Below are positions 1-8,902 of a DNA stretch of 64,000 nt, piece after piece. The DNA comes from Mesorhizobium sp. B4-1-4. Lineage in GTDB: Bacteria; Pseudomonadota; Alphaproteobacteria; Rhizobiales; Rhizobiaceae. Each line of letters opens with the position of its first letter. Positions within the stretch are counted from its first letter, which is position 1. The notes under the pieces are model-generated. The model was not told the DNA's origin. It worked only from the letters and a program-made list of their open reading frames with translations, and did no database searches. The stretch covers positions 682,001 to 746,000 of the forward strand of contig NZ_CP083950.1 in assembly GCF_006439395.2 (NCBI RefSeq), written 5' to 3'. Position numbers and translations under genes: made by a program.

Positions 1-536
1 GCCCACGGCTTGCGCCAGGCCCAGATGCCGGCGAACAGCCCGGTGACGATGCAGAACGGCACGGCGATGGAGATCAGCGCCAGCGTCAGCATGGCGCTGG
101 TCCACTGGCCGAACAGCGCGATGTAGAGGAAGCAGCCACCGACCAACAGGCTGAGTTTCCGGCCTCCCACGGCATGGCCGGCGAGGAAGGCGGCGGCGCA
201 CACGCCGACCCATGACAGGCGTGGCAGGACATAGGCGTCTGCGCCATGACCGATCTTGAAATTCTTGGCCAAGAGATCGAGCGCGAAATCGAGCGGCACG
301 CCGAGGACCGCTGTGATCGAACGGGTCAGCCAGGACAGGTTCGACTTGATCCAGCTCATCAGCGCGCTGACCCACTCGGGGATGGGGACGACGGCGCTGG
401 CGGGATAGTTGACGGCCCAAGGAATGGTGTCTTGCAGCAGGAACATCATGAGCACGGTGGTGAGTGCGAGCGCCCAGATGACGAGCCACCGCTGAACCGG
501 CAGTCTCATCTTGCTGGCGCTTGCCGCTACCGTCAT
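1..536 (-). CDS. Glycine betaine/proline-type ABC transporter permease, N-terminal part (cut by window edge)
   Basis: Inner-membrane permease of a ProW/OpuAB-type importer for quaternary amines such as glycine betaine or proline. Only the first 178 or so codons are present; the gene runs off the left edge. The reading frame from the ATG at 536 gives a short cytoplasmic N-terminus, a first membrane segment (about residues 15-40), an amphipathic stretch containing WVSALMSWIKSN, then further hydrophobic segments. The start overlaps the stop of the upstream ATPase gene as ATGA (533-536), so the two are translationally coupled. Family is inferred from the adjacent ATPase and binding protein and from the sequence. 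The exact substrate cannot be read. Confidence 0.8.
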   Translation of the reverse strand, partial: MTVAASASKMRLPVQRWLVIWALALTTVLMMFLLQDTIPWAVNYPASAVVPIPEWVSALMSWIKSNLSWLTRSITAVLGVPLDFALDLLAKNFKIGHGADAYVLPRLSWVGVCAAAFLAGHAVGGRKLSLLVGGCFLYIALFGQWTSAMLTLALISIAVPFCIVTGLFAGIWAWRKPW

Positions 537-1612
537 GTTCCGGCCGCCGCGCGCTCGATGCCGGCCAACAGATCGATGACGGCTTGCGGCGTCACTTCGC
601 CGATCGGCTTGCCGGTGCCGTTGACCACCGCGAACGGCTTGCCGGCTGAAACGATGTCGGCCGAGAAACTGGCGATCTTGGCATCCGGCGCGACCACGCC
701 GCCATGCTCCGCACCTTCGCAGGCGCGCATCAGGCTGCGTGCCGAGATCACCTTGGCGCGGTCGACATCGCGGGTGAATTCGGCCACATAGTCGGTCGCC
801 GGATTGACCACAAGTTCTTCCGGCGTACCGATCTGGATAACCTCACCGTCCTTCATGATGGCGATGCGGTCGGCGAGCCTTATCGCCTCGTCGAAATCAT
901 GGGTGATGAAGACGATGGTCTTGTGCAGCATGGTCTGCAGCCGCATCAACTCGTCCTGCATCTCGCGGCGGATCAGCGGATCGAGCGCGGAGAACGGCTC
1001 GTCGAGGAACCATATCTCGGGCTTGGTGGCAAGGCTGCGGGCGATGCCGACGCGCTGCTGCTGGCCGCCGGAGAGTTCACGGGGGTAGAAATGCTCGCGG
1101 CCACGCAGGCCGACAAGTTCGATGACTTCGCGGGCGCGCGCCTCGCGCGTCGTCCGATCCTGGCCCTGGATGCTGAGAGGAAAGGCGATGTTGTCCAGCA
1201 CGTTGAGATGCGGCAGCAGGGCAAAATTCTGGAACACCATGCCCATGCGATGGCGCCGCAACTCGATGAGTGCGGCGTCGGAGATTTTCAGCAGGTCCTT
1301 GCCTTCGAACTCGACCTTGCCATGGCTCGGCTCGACCAGCCTGGACATGCAGCGCACCAGCGTCGACTTGCCGGAGCCGGACAGCCCCATGATGATGAAG
1401 ATCTCGCCCTGGCGGATTTCGAGGTCCACGGCGCGCACCGCCCCGACCAGCCCGGCCGCGGCCACGTCCGCCATGCTGGCCTTGCCGTCGCGCTCGCGGA
1501 TGAAATTGGCCGCGTTCGCCCCGAACAGCTTCCAGACATTGCGGCAGGCAAGTTTTACCGGGCGGTCATCCGTGCCCGGTTGCGGCGACCCCTGTCCAGT
1601 CCTGTCCGTCAT
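533..1612 (-). CDS. Glycine betaine/proline-type ABC transporter ATP-binding protein
   Basis: ATPase that drives the ProV/OpuAA-type importer. From the ATG at 1612 the product is 359 residues: Walker A GLSGSGKST at about 76-84, signature LSGGQQQR at about 180-187, Walker B/LDEP at about 203-206, then a C-terminal extension of the CBS kind typical of osmoprotectant ATPases. The start at 1612 is chosen because AAGGA lies 7 nt upstream; in-frame TTG/ATG codons at 1636/1633 have no ribosome-binding site. It follows the binding-protein gene after a gap holding a strong hairpin and is coupled to the permease gene downstream. Confidence 0.9.
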   Translation of the reverse strand: MTDRTGQGSPQPGTDDRPVKLACRNVWKLFGANAANFIRERDGKASMADVAAAGLVGAVRAVDLEIRQGEIFIIMGLSGSGKSTLVRCMSRLVEPSHGKVEFEGKDLLKISDAALIELRRHRMGMVFQNFALLPHLNVLDNIAFPLSIQGQDRTTREARAREVIELVGLRGREHFYPRELSGGQQQRVGIARSLATKPEIWFLDEPFSALDPLIRREMQDELMRLQTMLHKTIVFITHDFDEAIRLADRIAIMKDGEVIQIGTPEELVVNPATDYVAEFTRDVDRAKVISARSLMRACEGAEHGGVVAPDAKIASFSADIVSAGKPFAVVNGTGKPIGEVTPQAVIDLLAGIERAAAGT

Positions 1613-1640
1613 CCAATGGTCCTTGGGGAACATCAACAGC

Positions 1641-1671
1641 TGAGACCCGGCCGATCAACGGCCGGGTCTCA
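1641..1671 (-). promoter_or_regulatory. Strong intra-operon hairpin between binding protein and ATPase genes
   Basis: A perfect 13-bp inverted repeat (arms 1641-1653 and 1659-1671, loop of 5) fills the gap between the binding-protein stop and the ATPase start. No T-run follows on the minus strand, so it is more likely an mRNA-stabilising or partial-termination hairpin than a full terminator. Such hairpins are known to keep binding-protein transcript levels above those of the membrane parts. Confidence 0.6.
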
Positions 1672-1689
1672 TTCTTCCAGTCGGAACAG

Positions 1690-2664
1690 TCACTGCGCCC
1701 AGGCTTTCCAATCTGCCTCATGGGCGGCGATCCAGGCGGCGGCAACCTCCTCCGGCGTCTTGCCGTCGAGGTCGATCTCGCCGCTCATCTTGTTGAGCTC
1801 GTCGGTGTCGATCGTGTAGGCCTTGGCCACCTTGTAGGCGACCGGCCATTTGTCTTTCATGCCGTTCCAGGAGTACTTCCAGATCTCGCCATGCGGCTTG
1901 CCGCAGTCATATTTGGCGTCGGGGTTCACGCCCCATTTCGGATCGTTGTAGCATTCGGGCGTGTATTCGGGGAATTGCACCCATTCGCCCTTGTATTTGG
2001 CCGGCGCCCAGTGCGGCGAGTAGATCCACAGCATGATTGGCGCCTTGCGCTGATAGGCCGACTCGAGCTCGGCGAACATCGCGGCATCGGTGCCGGCATG
2101 GATCACGGTGAAGGGCAGCTTCAGCGCGGCAACGCGCTCGTCGTCAAAGCCTTCCCATGTGACCGGACCTCCGAGATAGCGTCCCTTCGGTGCCGTCTCG
2201 GCGGTCGAGAACGATGCCGCGCATGTGGCGTCGAGCAACGCATGCCAGTCCGGCAAGGTCGGGCACTTTTCCTTCATATATTCGGGGAACCACCACTCCT
2301 CCTTGGCCTTCGGCCCGAGCTTGCCGAGCCGCTCGGTCTGGCCGGTGGCGTCGGACGCCTTCATGGCCTCGCCGGCGGTCGTATCCCAGAATTCCAGGCC
2401 GACATCGAGGTCGCCATTGGTGAGGCCGGTGGTCAGGCTGGAGAGGTAGTCGGCGGTCGGATACTCGACCGTGTAACCGAGCTTTTCGAGGATGCCACCG
2501 AGGATCTTGGCGTTGAGGTTGACGCTGGTCCAGTCGAACAGTGCGATCTTGATCGGGTCGTTGGATTCCGGTGCGGCGGCATTGGCGGAAGGTGTCAGCA
2601 AGTTCAGCGAAGCAAGCGCGATGGCGCCCATGGATAGTTTCGAAACTCTATTCCGAAATGACAT
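1690..2664 (-). CDS. Glycine betaine/proline-type ABC transporter substrate-binding protein
   Basis: Periplasmic ligand-binding protein of the OpuAC/ProX type, 324 residues. A signal peptide is visible (positively charged start, hydrophobic core, cleavage near SANA-AAPES at about residue 30). The mature part begins with the KIALFDWTSVN segment typical of OpuAC proteins and contains many Trp/Tyr residues that could form an aromatic cage for a quaternary ammonium group (for example PHWAPAKYKGEW). The ATG at 2664 has AAGGAG 8 nt upstream. First gene of a three-gene operon transcribed leftward: binding protein, ATPase, permease. No dedicated regulator gene is adjacent, so control may lie in the long upstream region. 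Confidence 0.9.
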   Translation of the reverse strand: MSFRNRVSKLSMGAIALASLNLLTPSANAAAPESNDPIKIALFDWTSVNLNAKILGGILEKLGYTVEYPTADYLSSLTTGLTNGDLDVGLEFWDTTAGEAMKASDATGQTERLGKLGPKAKEEWWFPEYMKEKCPTLPDWHALLDATCAASFSTAETAPKGRYLGGPVTWEGFDDERVAALKLPFTVIHAGTDAAMFAELESAYQRKAPIMLWIYSPHWAPAKYKGEWVQFPEYTPECYNDPKWGVNPDAKYDCGKPHGEIWKYSWNGMKDKWPVAYKVAKAYTIDTDELNKMSGEIDLDGKTPEEVAAAWIAAHEADWKAWAQ

Positions 2665-3097
2665 GCTTGTTCTCCTTCAAGCTGTGAGGGTTATCGCTCG
2701 TTCCCTTCTTGCGTCTTTTGTAGCCTTTTGCTTTCCCTGATTGTGCTGGAAAGACCTGTCGTCGCGCAAGCTGTTGCCGCCATGTCGCGGCACAAGCCGG
2801 CGCAGGCGGGATGATGCTGAATTTCCGATATGGTGGATGGTATCGAGAGCGCCAGCGTCATGGCTGCCGCTGCATCGTCGCGGGAGCGATCATCCGCGGA
2901 TCGATTGCCAGTCCTGCGGCGCCCTGCGAGGTGCGAGCCATCACGGTCCCATGATCTCGGCTGTTGGCCCGGCGAGCCCCATCTCGCAAGGCCGTTTCAT
3001 GGGATGAAATTATATATACCAACGTTCATGCGGCGCAACGACTAACGCTTCGCTCGCGGCGGAATTTCAGACCGCAGGCGAAGTTGCGCGGATTCGC
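2665..3097. other. 433-bp intergenic region upstream of the betaine importer
   Basis: No credible gene is seen. It should hold the promoter of the importer operon to its left. A short interrupted palindrome, CGATA-N10-TATCG, lies near 2826-2845, and an AT-rich patch (ATTATATATA) near 3008-3018 stands out in otherwise GC-rich DNA. Neither could be tied to a named regulator. Confidence 0.4.
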
Positions 3098-3967
3098 TCA
3101 GAAATAACCGTTCGAGGCAGCGGTGGCTTCCTTCGGAACTTCGACGCCGTCGACCAGGATCTTGTCGACCAGTTCGTGGTGGAAGCAGACCAGCCCTTTG
3201 ATACGCTCCGCCTCGTGCACCGGCTCCGGATAATACCAGACAAGGTTCTCGTGCCGCTTCTTGGCTGTCGTCACGTGGTAGTAATTGGAGATACCCTTGT
3301 AGGGGCAGCGCGAAATGTAGCGGCTGGGTGCGAACATATCGAGCCGCGTATCCGAGATCGGCAGATAGTGGCGCACCGGGTGGCCGGTCTCGAACAGGAA
3401 CACCCCACGGCGTGAATCGGCAACTTGCTCGCCATCGAGGATGACCTGCACCCGCCGCGACGAGGGCAGGCAGTCGACCCTGCGGAACGGGTCGCGGGCA
3501 TGGACGAAGATCTCTTCGTCCTCCTCATACCAGTGCGTCATCTTGGGCCAATAGAAGGACATGTAGTCCGTCGGCAGCGGGGACCCCTTGACCGGATCGA
3601 GATAGCGCCAGGCGGCATCCTCGACCAGTGTGATGCCGGTGTTCAGGGAGTAGTGCGTGGCGACGCCTTTGAACGGGCTTTCGGTGGTCGTCGCGCTCGG
3701 CAGCAGGAACTCCTCGCGCACGTCGCTCATCGGGAAGTAGTAGACCGGCAGGTGGTCGGATTCGTAGAGGACCAGCGCCCTGATCGTGTCGGCCACGATC
3801 ATCGACCCCACTTGCACGCGCAGCCGCTTCTGCATCGGCATAGTGAAGGCGACGTAGCCCGGCTCGAACTCGTACTGGACGATGTTGTCGAGCACGGGGA
3901 AATGCGGCCCGCGGCCGCGCAAATGAGGTTTGCGAATGGTAGTCTCCCGTTTCTTTTCTTTTGTCAT
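3098..3967 (-). CDS. Tandem DUF427 domain protein
   Basis: 289-residue soluble protein made of two DUF427 repeats. The first runs about residues 20-125 and the second about 160-265; both carry the family pattern of a short VRVQVGS/VQVILDG strand, an arginine-rich turn and YYFP or HYLP followed by CPYKG/SPFKG. The function of DUF427 is not established. The start at 3967 (MTKEKK) is chosen because the longer upstream frame reads through the 3' end of the neighbouring binding-protein gene on the same strand and looks non-coding. It is the last gene of the leftward group that begins with the family 5 binding protein at 5798; the gap is 175 bp, so co-transcription is possible. Confidence 0.75.
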   Translation of the reverse strand: MTKEKKRETTIRKPHLRGRGPHFPVLDNIVQYEFEPGYVAFTMPMQKRLRVQVGSMIVADTIRALVLYESDHLPVYYFPMSDVREEFLLPSATTTESPFKGVATHYSLNTGITLVEDAAWRYLDPVKGSPLPTDYMSFYWPKMTHWYEEDEEIFVHARDPFRRVDCLPSSRRVQVILDGEQVADSRRGVFLFETGHPVRHYLPISDTRLDMFAPSRYISRCPYKGISNYYHVTTAKKRHENLVWYYPEPVHEAERIKGLVCFHHELVDKILVDGVEVPKEATAASNGYF

Positions 3968-4142
3968 CGAGCGTTGGCCAAAAGTGAGATGAGCTTCGGA
4001 TTGAGCTGTTGTATCGGAGAGGGGTTCCGGGCGGCGGGTTTCTCCTGCATCAAGCTGCTGGAACGATGGCCCCCACCGCTCTTCGCAGCCCTGCTGCCGG
4101 ATAGCCTCGCCGCCCGAAAAGCGGAGTTTCACAGCCGAGCCT

Positions 4143-5798
4143 CTAACCCAGGGACACACGATCGAGCAGCAGCCCGGCGGCGATCGGCGGCAGGCCGCTG
4201 ACATTCTTGCGCACCGGCACCAGCAGATCCGGGAAATAGCTGAAGATGACCGGCGTCTCATCGAGCAGCAGTTTCTGTATGTCGGACGCGGCCGCGCGCT
4301 GCGCGCCGATGTCGAGCGCTTTCAGATAGGACGTGACCATGCCGTCATAGGCGGGGTTCTTGAAATGCGCCGCATTCCATGGGCCGTCGCTGACCAGCGG
4401 GCTCTTCAGGAAGACATTCGGCACGCTGCGATGCGCGTAATCGGTGATGCCGAGCGGGCTGTCCAGCCAGTCCGACTGGCCGAACACCGCCTTGCCGTAA
4501 TATTTGTCCTGGTCCTCGATGTTGAGCGCGATGCGCGCGCCGATCTCCTTGGCGAAGTTCTGGAACAGCTGCGCGTAGCCTGGAATGTCGGAATAGCGCA
4601 GCGTCGTCAGGGTGATGTCGAAGCCGCTGGCCAGCCCCGCCGCCTCGAGCAGTTGCTTGGCCTTGGCAATATCCTGCGTGCGTTGTGGCACCGACTTGTC
4701 GGTGGCGGGGAAGGCCGGCGCGAACGGGCTGTCATTGCCGGTCGCGGCCATGCCGCGGCAGAGGCCGTCGACCAGCTTGGAGCGATCAATGCACAGCGCC
4801 AGCGCCTGGCGCACACGCTTGTCCGTGAACGGCGCCATGTCGCAACGCATGTGGAGCTGGCGGTGCGCGGTCGAGGCGACGCGCAGCACCGTGATGTCGG
4901 GGCTGTTCAGCACCACCTGGCTGACGTCGAGTGGGACGGCGTCGAGGATGTCGACCTCGCCGGCCTGCAGTGCCAGGATGCGTAGCTGCACGTCGCCGTA
5001 GAACTTGAACTCAAGGCGATCAGGCAGGGCCTTCTCGCCCCAATAGTCGGGGTTGCGGACGAAGGTCGCGCCGACCTTCGGCGTGTAGCTTTCCAGCCGG
5101 AACGGACCGGTGCCTTCAAAGGTCTTTTCGTAGTCGCCCTTGTAGCTCGCCGGCAGGATGACGGCGTTGTAGTTGTCGATCGATAACGAATAGGGAAAGC
5201 TGCCGTTCGGCGCATCGAGATGGAAAGCGACGGTGTGGTCGTCGACCTTTTGCGTGCCGCCCTTCGACAGCAGGCCCTTGAACACCGACAGCGCGTTGGA
5301 GGCGCCATTCGGATCGGCCAGCCGGTCGAAGGTCGCGACGACGTCGTCGGCCTTGAAGTCCTCGCCATTGTGGAATTTCACGCCCTTGCGCAGCTTGAAG
5401 GTCCACACGCTGCCATCCTCGTTCGGCGACCAGCTTTCCGCCAGCACCGGTTTCAAGGTGAGGTCGGGCTGGGTGACGCAGAGAAACTCGGCGGTCTGGA
5501 AAACCAGCTGGTAGCTGCCGCTGTCATAGTAGGTGACGGGATCGATGGCGCCGCCGGGCGTAGCGACGCCGGCGCGCACAGTGCCGCCCGGCTTCCCCTC
5601 GGCGCGCGCTTGCTGCGTGCCGAAACCGGCTGCGGCGACAAGGCTGCCCAGGAACGGCAGGGAAAGGCCAAGCACGCTGCCATGGCGCAGGAAACCGCGC
5701 CGGTCGAGCCTGCCGGCCAGCAATTCGTCGACAGCGGAATTTTCGATTGCGGTGAGGCTTCTGCGAGCGGCGTCGATCATCCTGAAATGCCTTGGCAT
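4143..5798 (-). CDS. Family 5 (peptide/opine type) ABC substrate-binding protein with Tat signal
   Basis: Periplasmic binding protein of the DppA/OppA family, 551 residues. The N-terminus carries a twin-arginine motif DRRGFLRHG followed by a hydrophobic stretch, so folded export through Tat is likely. The mature domain contains the family hallmarks AESWSPNEDGSVWTFKLRKG and NGEDFKADDVVATFDRL. Start chosen at 5798 because GAGGAA lies 7 nt upstream; an ATG at 5834 lacks one. It is clearly paralogous to the binding protein at 13230-14894, sharing long stretches. A LysR gene is divergent from it. It probably feeds the same DppBCDF channel encoded at 6845-10702, though the LysR gene separates them. 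Confidence 0.9.
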   Translation of the reverse strand: MPRHFRMIDAARRSLTAIENSAVDELLAGRLDRRGFLRHGSVLGLSLPFLGSLVAAAGFGTQQARAEGKPGGTVRAGVATPGGAIDPVTYYDSGSYQLVFQTAEFLCVTQPDLTLKPVLAESWSPNEDGSVWTFKLRKGVKFHNGEDFKADDVVATFDRLADPNGASNALSVFKGLLSKGGTQKVDDHTVAFHLDAPNGSFPYSLSIDNYNAVILPASYKGDYEKTFEGTGPFRLESYTPKVGATFVRNPDYWGEKALPDRLEFKFYGDVQLRILALQAGEVDILDAVPLDVSQVVLNSPDITVLRVASTAHRQLHMRCDMAPFTDKRVRQALALCIDRSKLVDGLCRGMAATGNDSPFAPAFPATDKSVPQRTQDIAKAKQLLEAAGLASGFDITLTTLRYSDIPGYAQLFQNFAKEIGARIALNIEDQDKYYGKAVFGQSDWLDSPLGITDYAHRSVPNVFLKSPLVSDGPWNAAHFKNPAYDGMVTSYLKALDIGAQRAAASDIQKLLLDETPVIFSYFPDLLVPVRKNVSGLPPIAAGLLLDRVSLG

Positions 5799-5884
5799 GG
5801 CTGCATTCCTCGCTTGCCCTTGGGGGTTGGCCATTTAGGTCATTGTTGACCGCGACCGGAAAGCGATATTTTTTGATGGGGTCC

Positions 5885-5899
5885 ATCGAAATTTTCGAT
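5885..5899. promoter_or_regulatory. Candidate LysR-type operator
   Basis: Perfect palindrome ATCGAAA-T-TTTCGAT placed between the divergent binding-protein gene and the LysR gene that starts at 5913. It fits the T-N11-A shape of LysR-type boxes and lies where an autoregulated divergent promoter is expected. The assignment to this regulator is inference. Confidence 0.5.
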
Positions 5900-5912
5900 G
5901 CAGGAGTGATTC

Positions 5913-6815
5913 ATGGATACCGAGAACCTGCGCAGTTTCCTTGAGGTCGCCGAACATGGCAGCTTCACCGTCGCGGCCAGCCGGCTCAACCTCGCCCAAT
6001 CCACCGTCAGCGCGCGGATCAGGGGGCTGGAGGAACAGTTGGGGCGCCGGCTTTTCGTCAGGGATCGCGATGGCGTCACGCTCACGCCGGCCGGCCGGCA
6101 GTTCCTGCCGCACGCATCGTCGATCACCCGAACCTGGGAGCAATCCAGGCAGGACATCGCTGTTCCCGATGGCTATGAGAGCCTGCTGCGGCTGACGGCT
6201 CCCGCCTATTTGTGGGAGCGCATCACCTCGCCATGGGTCGAATGGATGCGTGCCGAACGGCCAAATGTAGCGCTGCGGCTCGAAGGCAGTTTTCCGGATC
6301 TGGCGATCGACCAGTTGGCGGAAGGCTTGCTCGACATCTGTATCCTCTATCTGCCGCGCCCGCATCCCGGCATCGTCTACGAGACGCTCGCCGTCGATCA
6401 GGTTGTGCTCGTTCAGCATGCGGGTCAGACGAAGCCATGGACCGAAAACTACATTCTGATGGACTGGGGGCTCGAATTTCGCATCGAACATGACCGTGCC
6501 TTCGCCGGCATGGTCAAGCCGGCGATTTCGGCCGGGCTGGTCTTCATCGGGCTGCAGCATGTCCTGTCGCAGCAGGCGGCGGCCTATCTCCCGCTCAGCG
6601 CTGTCAGCGGCCATATCGAGCGCGGCGAGATGCGGCGCATCGACAACACGCCGGTGTTCCAGCGGCCGATCTATCTTGCCTATCCCTCGAACCCGGTTTC
6701 CTCGGATGTCCTGGATGTCGCGCTCACCGGGTTGCGCACGCTGGCCGGGGACTGGCACAGCGATCAGGGTTTTTCGGAAGGCGATCGTTCGCTGGGCATG
6801 ACCGGGCGGACGTGA
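5913..6815 (+). CDS. LysR-family transcriptional regulator
   Basis: 300-residue LysR-type regulator. Residues 1-60 form the winged helix-turn-helix (MDTENLRSFLEVAEHGSF, then AASRLNLAQSTVSARIRGLEEQLG), followed by the effector-binding domain. AGGAG lies 6 nt upstream of the ATG at 5913. It is divergent from the family 5 binding protein and faces the 3' end of the transporter ATPase gene. The position between two parts of the peptide-transport set, and the palindrome at 5885-5899, suggest that it controls the binding protein to its left and itself. Confidence 0.9.
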   Translation: MDTENLRSFLEVAEHGSFTVAASRLNLAQSTVSARIRGLEEQLGRRLFVRDRDGVTLTPAGRQFLPHASSITRTWEQSRQDIAVPDGYESLLRLTAPAYLWERITSPWVEWMRAERPNVALRLEGSFPDLAIDQLAEGLLDICILYLPRPHPGIVYETLAVDQVVLVQHAGQTKPWTENYILMDWGLEFRIEHDRAFAGMVKPAISAGLVFIGLQHVLSQQAAAYLPLSAVSGHIERGEMRRIDNTPVFQRPIYLAYPSNPVSSDVLDVALTGLRTLAGDWHSDQGFSEGDRSLGMTGRT

Positions 6816-6844
6816 CGGGCCGGCATGGCGAGCAGGAAATGCCG

Positions 6845-8902
6845 CTATGCCGCTTCGATGACGACACCCTTCTGCAATCTCGCCAGCTCCGGATAGGGGA
6901 TGTGGCAACGGATGGAATGTCCAGGTTGCGCCTCGGCGAGCGGTGGCTCCTGCTGTTCGCAGATCGGGCCGATTTTGCGCGGGCAGCGCGTATGGAATAC
7001 GCAGCCGGAGGGCGGGTTGACGGCGCTGGGGATTTCGCCGTCGAGCCGGATGCGCGCCGTCTCGGTCTGGTCGAGCTTTGGCACGGCCGAGAGCAGTGCT
7101 TCGGTATAGGGATGATGCGGGCCGGAGAAGACGGCTTCCGATGGCCCGAGCTCCATGATGCGGCCGAGATAGAGCACGGCGATCTTGTCGGAGAGATAAC
7201 GCACCACGCCTAGGTCATGCGAGATGAAGACGTAGCTGACGTCTTCCTTCGACTGCAGATCGGCGAGCAGGTTGAGGATCGCCGCCTGCACGGAGACGTC
7301 GAGCGCCGATGTCGGCTCGTCGCAGACGACGATGCGCGGGTCACCGGCGAAGGCGCGGGCGATGGCGACGCGCTGCTTCAATCCGCCCGACAGCTGGCGC
7401 GGCTTAACGGCCAGGTGCCGGTCGGTGAGCCGCACCGAGCGGACCAGATCGTCGAGACGCGTCTCCAGCGGCTTGCCGGAGAGACCGGCCAGCCGCTTCA
7501 ACGCCCGCCCAAGGATGTGGCGGATCGAATGCGAGCGGTTGAGTGCTGAATCCGGATTCTGGAAGACGATCTGCATCGCCTTGACCTGGTCGTCGCCACG
7601 GTTCTCCAGCTTCGGCGCCAGCGCCTTGCCCTCCAGTTCTATGAGGCCGCCATCATCGGGTGGTACCAGGCCGAGCAGCAGCCTGGCGAAGGTGGTCTTG
7701 CCTGAGCCGGATTCGCCGACCAGCCCCAGCGTCTCGCCGGGTCTGAGATCAAGCGAGACGTCCTTGACGGCACGCAAGGGATGGCCATGGCTGGCATAGG
7801 TCTTGTTCATTCCCGCCACCCGCAACACAGGTTGGGCCGCAGGCCTTGGCGCGGGCGCCACATCGCTGGGTGTGGCGCGCGGCAGCGCTTGCGCCTTGTC
7901 GTGATAGTGGCAGCGCGACAAGCGCTTGCCGCGCTCGTCGCTCAGATCATAGAGGGGCGGCAATTCGGTGCGGCAGCGCTCGGTCGCCAACGCACAGCGG
8001 TCGGCGAAGGCACAGCCGGTGATGGTGGCGCCAATGCCGGGCAGGAAGCCGGGGATGGTGTCGAGCCGGCCCTGGTCCTTGCGCTGGCCACCGCGTGGGA
8101 GGCAGCGCAGCAGGGCGACGGTATAGGGATGGCGGGGATCGTTGAAGACGACCTCCGTCGGTCCTTCCTCGACCAGCATGCCGGCATAGAGGACGCCGAC
8201 GCGGTCGCACATATTGGAGACGACGGCGAGATTGTGGCTGATGAACAGGATCGAGGCCGAGAGTTCTTGCCGCAGTTGCGCGATGAGGTCGAGCACCTCG
8301 GCCTCGACGGTGGCGTCGAGTCCGGTGGTCGGCTCGTCGAGGATCAGCATGGAGGGATCGTTGGCCAGCGCCATGGCGATCGCCACGCGCTGCTGCATGC
8401 CGCCCGACAGCTGGTGCGGATAGCGCTGCATGACGCTTGGCGGATCGGAGATGCGCACCCGGTTGAGCATGGCGATCGCCCGATCGGTGGCGGCCTGTCC
8501 GGTTATGCCGCCAAGCTCGAAAATCTCGGTCAGTTGCCGGCCGATACGGATCGACGGGTTCAATGCCTTGCCCGGATCCTGATAGACCATGGACACGCTT
8601 TCGGCGCGGGCCCGCCTGAGCGCCTCGGCATCGAGCTTCATCAGATCCTTGCCGTCGAGCGAGATCGCGCCGCCGGTGATCGAACCGTTCCTGGGCAGAT
8701 AGCGGACCACGGTGAGCGCGACGGTGGATTTGCCGCAGCCGGATTCACCGACCAGCCCATAGGCTTCGCCCAGGCCGATGGTGAGGCTCAGATTGCGCAG
8801 CACCGCGCGGTTGCGGCCAGCGACACGGTAGGCGACCGAGAGATCCTCGAGTTCGAGCGCGTTTTTTGCTTTTGCGTCCTGTGCCTTGACGGGTTCAGTC
8901 AT
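6845..8902 (-). CDS. Fused DppD-DppF ABC transporter ATPase (peptide/opine type)
   Basis: 685-residue cytoplasmic ATPase with two complete nucleotide-binding domains in one chain. Walker A motifs are GESGCGKST (about 52-60) and GESGSGKTT (about 396-404), with LSGGMQQR and LSGGLKQR signatures and LDEPT/CDEPT. Each half ends with the C-terminal oligopeptide domain containing the Cys-rich segment CAFADRCALATERC or CVFHTRCPRKIGPIC, known in some homologues to hold an iron-sulphur cluster. Start at 8902 has GGAG 6 nt upstream and overlaps the permease stop by 8 nt; the ATG at 8914 is an alternative. Last gene of the transporter operon. Confidence 0.92.
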   Translation of the reverse strand: MTEPVKAQDAKAKNALELEDLSVAYRVAGRNRAVLRNLSLTIGLGEAYGLVGESGCGKSTVALTVVRYLPRNGSITGGAISLDGKDLMKLDAEALRRARAESVSMVYQDPGKALNPSIRIGRQLTEIFELGGITGQAATDRAIAMLNRVRISDPPSVMQRYPHQLSGGMQQRVAIAMALANDPSMLILDEPTTGLDATVEAEVLDLIAQLRQELSASILFISHNLAVVSNMCDRVGVLYAGMLVEEGPTEVVFNDPRHPYTVALLRCLPRGGQRKDQGRLDTIPGFLPGIGATITGCAFADRCALATERCRTELPPLYDLSDERGKRLSRCHYHDKAQALPRATPSDVAPAPRPAAQPVLRVAGMNKTYASHGHPLRAVKDVSLDLRPGETLGLVGESGSGKTTFARLLLGLVPPDDGGLIELEGKALAPKLENRGDDQVKAMQIVFQNPDSALNRSHSIRHILGRALKRLAGLSGKPLETRLDDLVRSVRLTDRHLAVKPRQLSGGLKQRVAIARAFAGDPRIVVCDEPTSALDVSVQAAILNLLADLQSKEDVSYVFISHDLGVVRYLSDKIAVLYLGRIMELGPSEAVFSGPHHPYTEALLSAVPKLDQTETARIRLDGEIPSAVNPPSGCVFHTRCPRKIGPICEQQEPPLAEAQPGHSIRCHIPYPELARLQKGVVIEAA

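Noticed and set aside
3968..4261. An N-terminal extension of the DUF427 protein
   Set aside because: It overlaps the binding-protein gene in another frame and has no domain or codon signal; the ATG at 3967 gives the expected protein.
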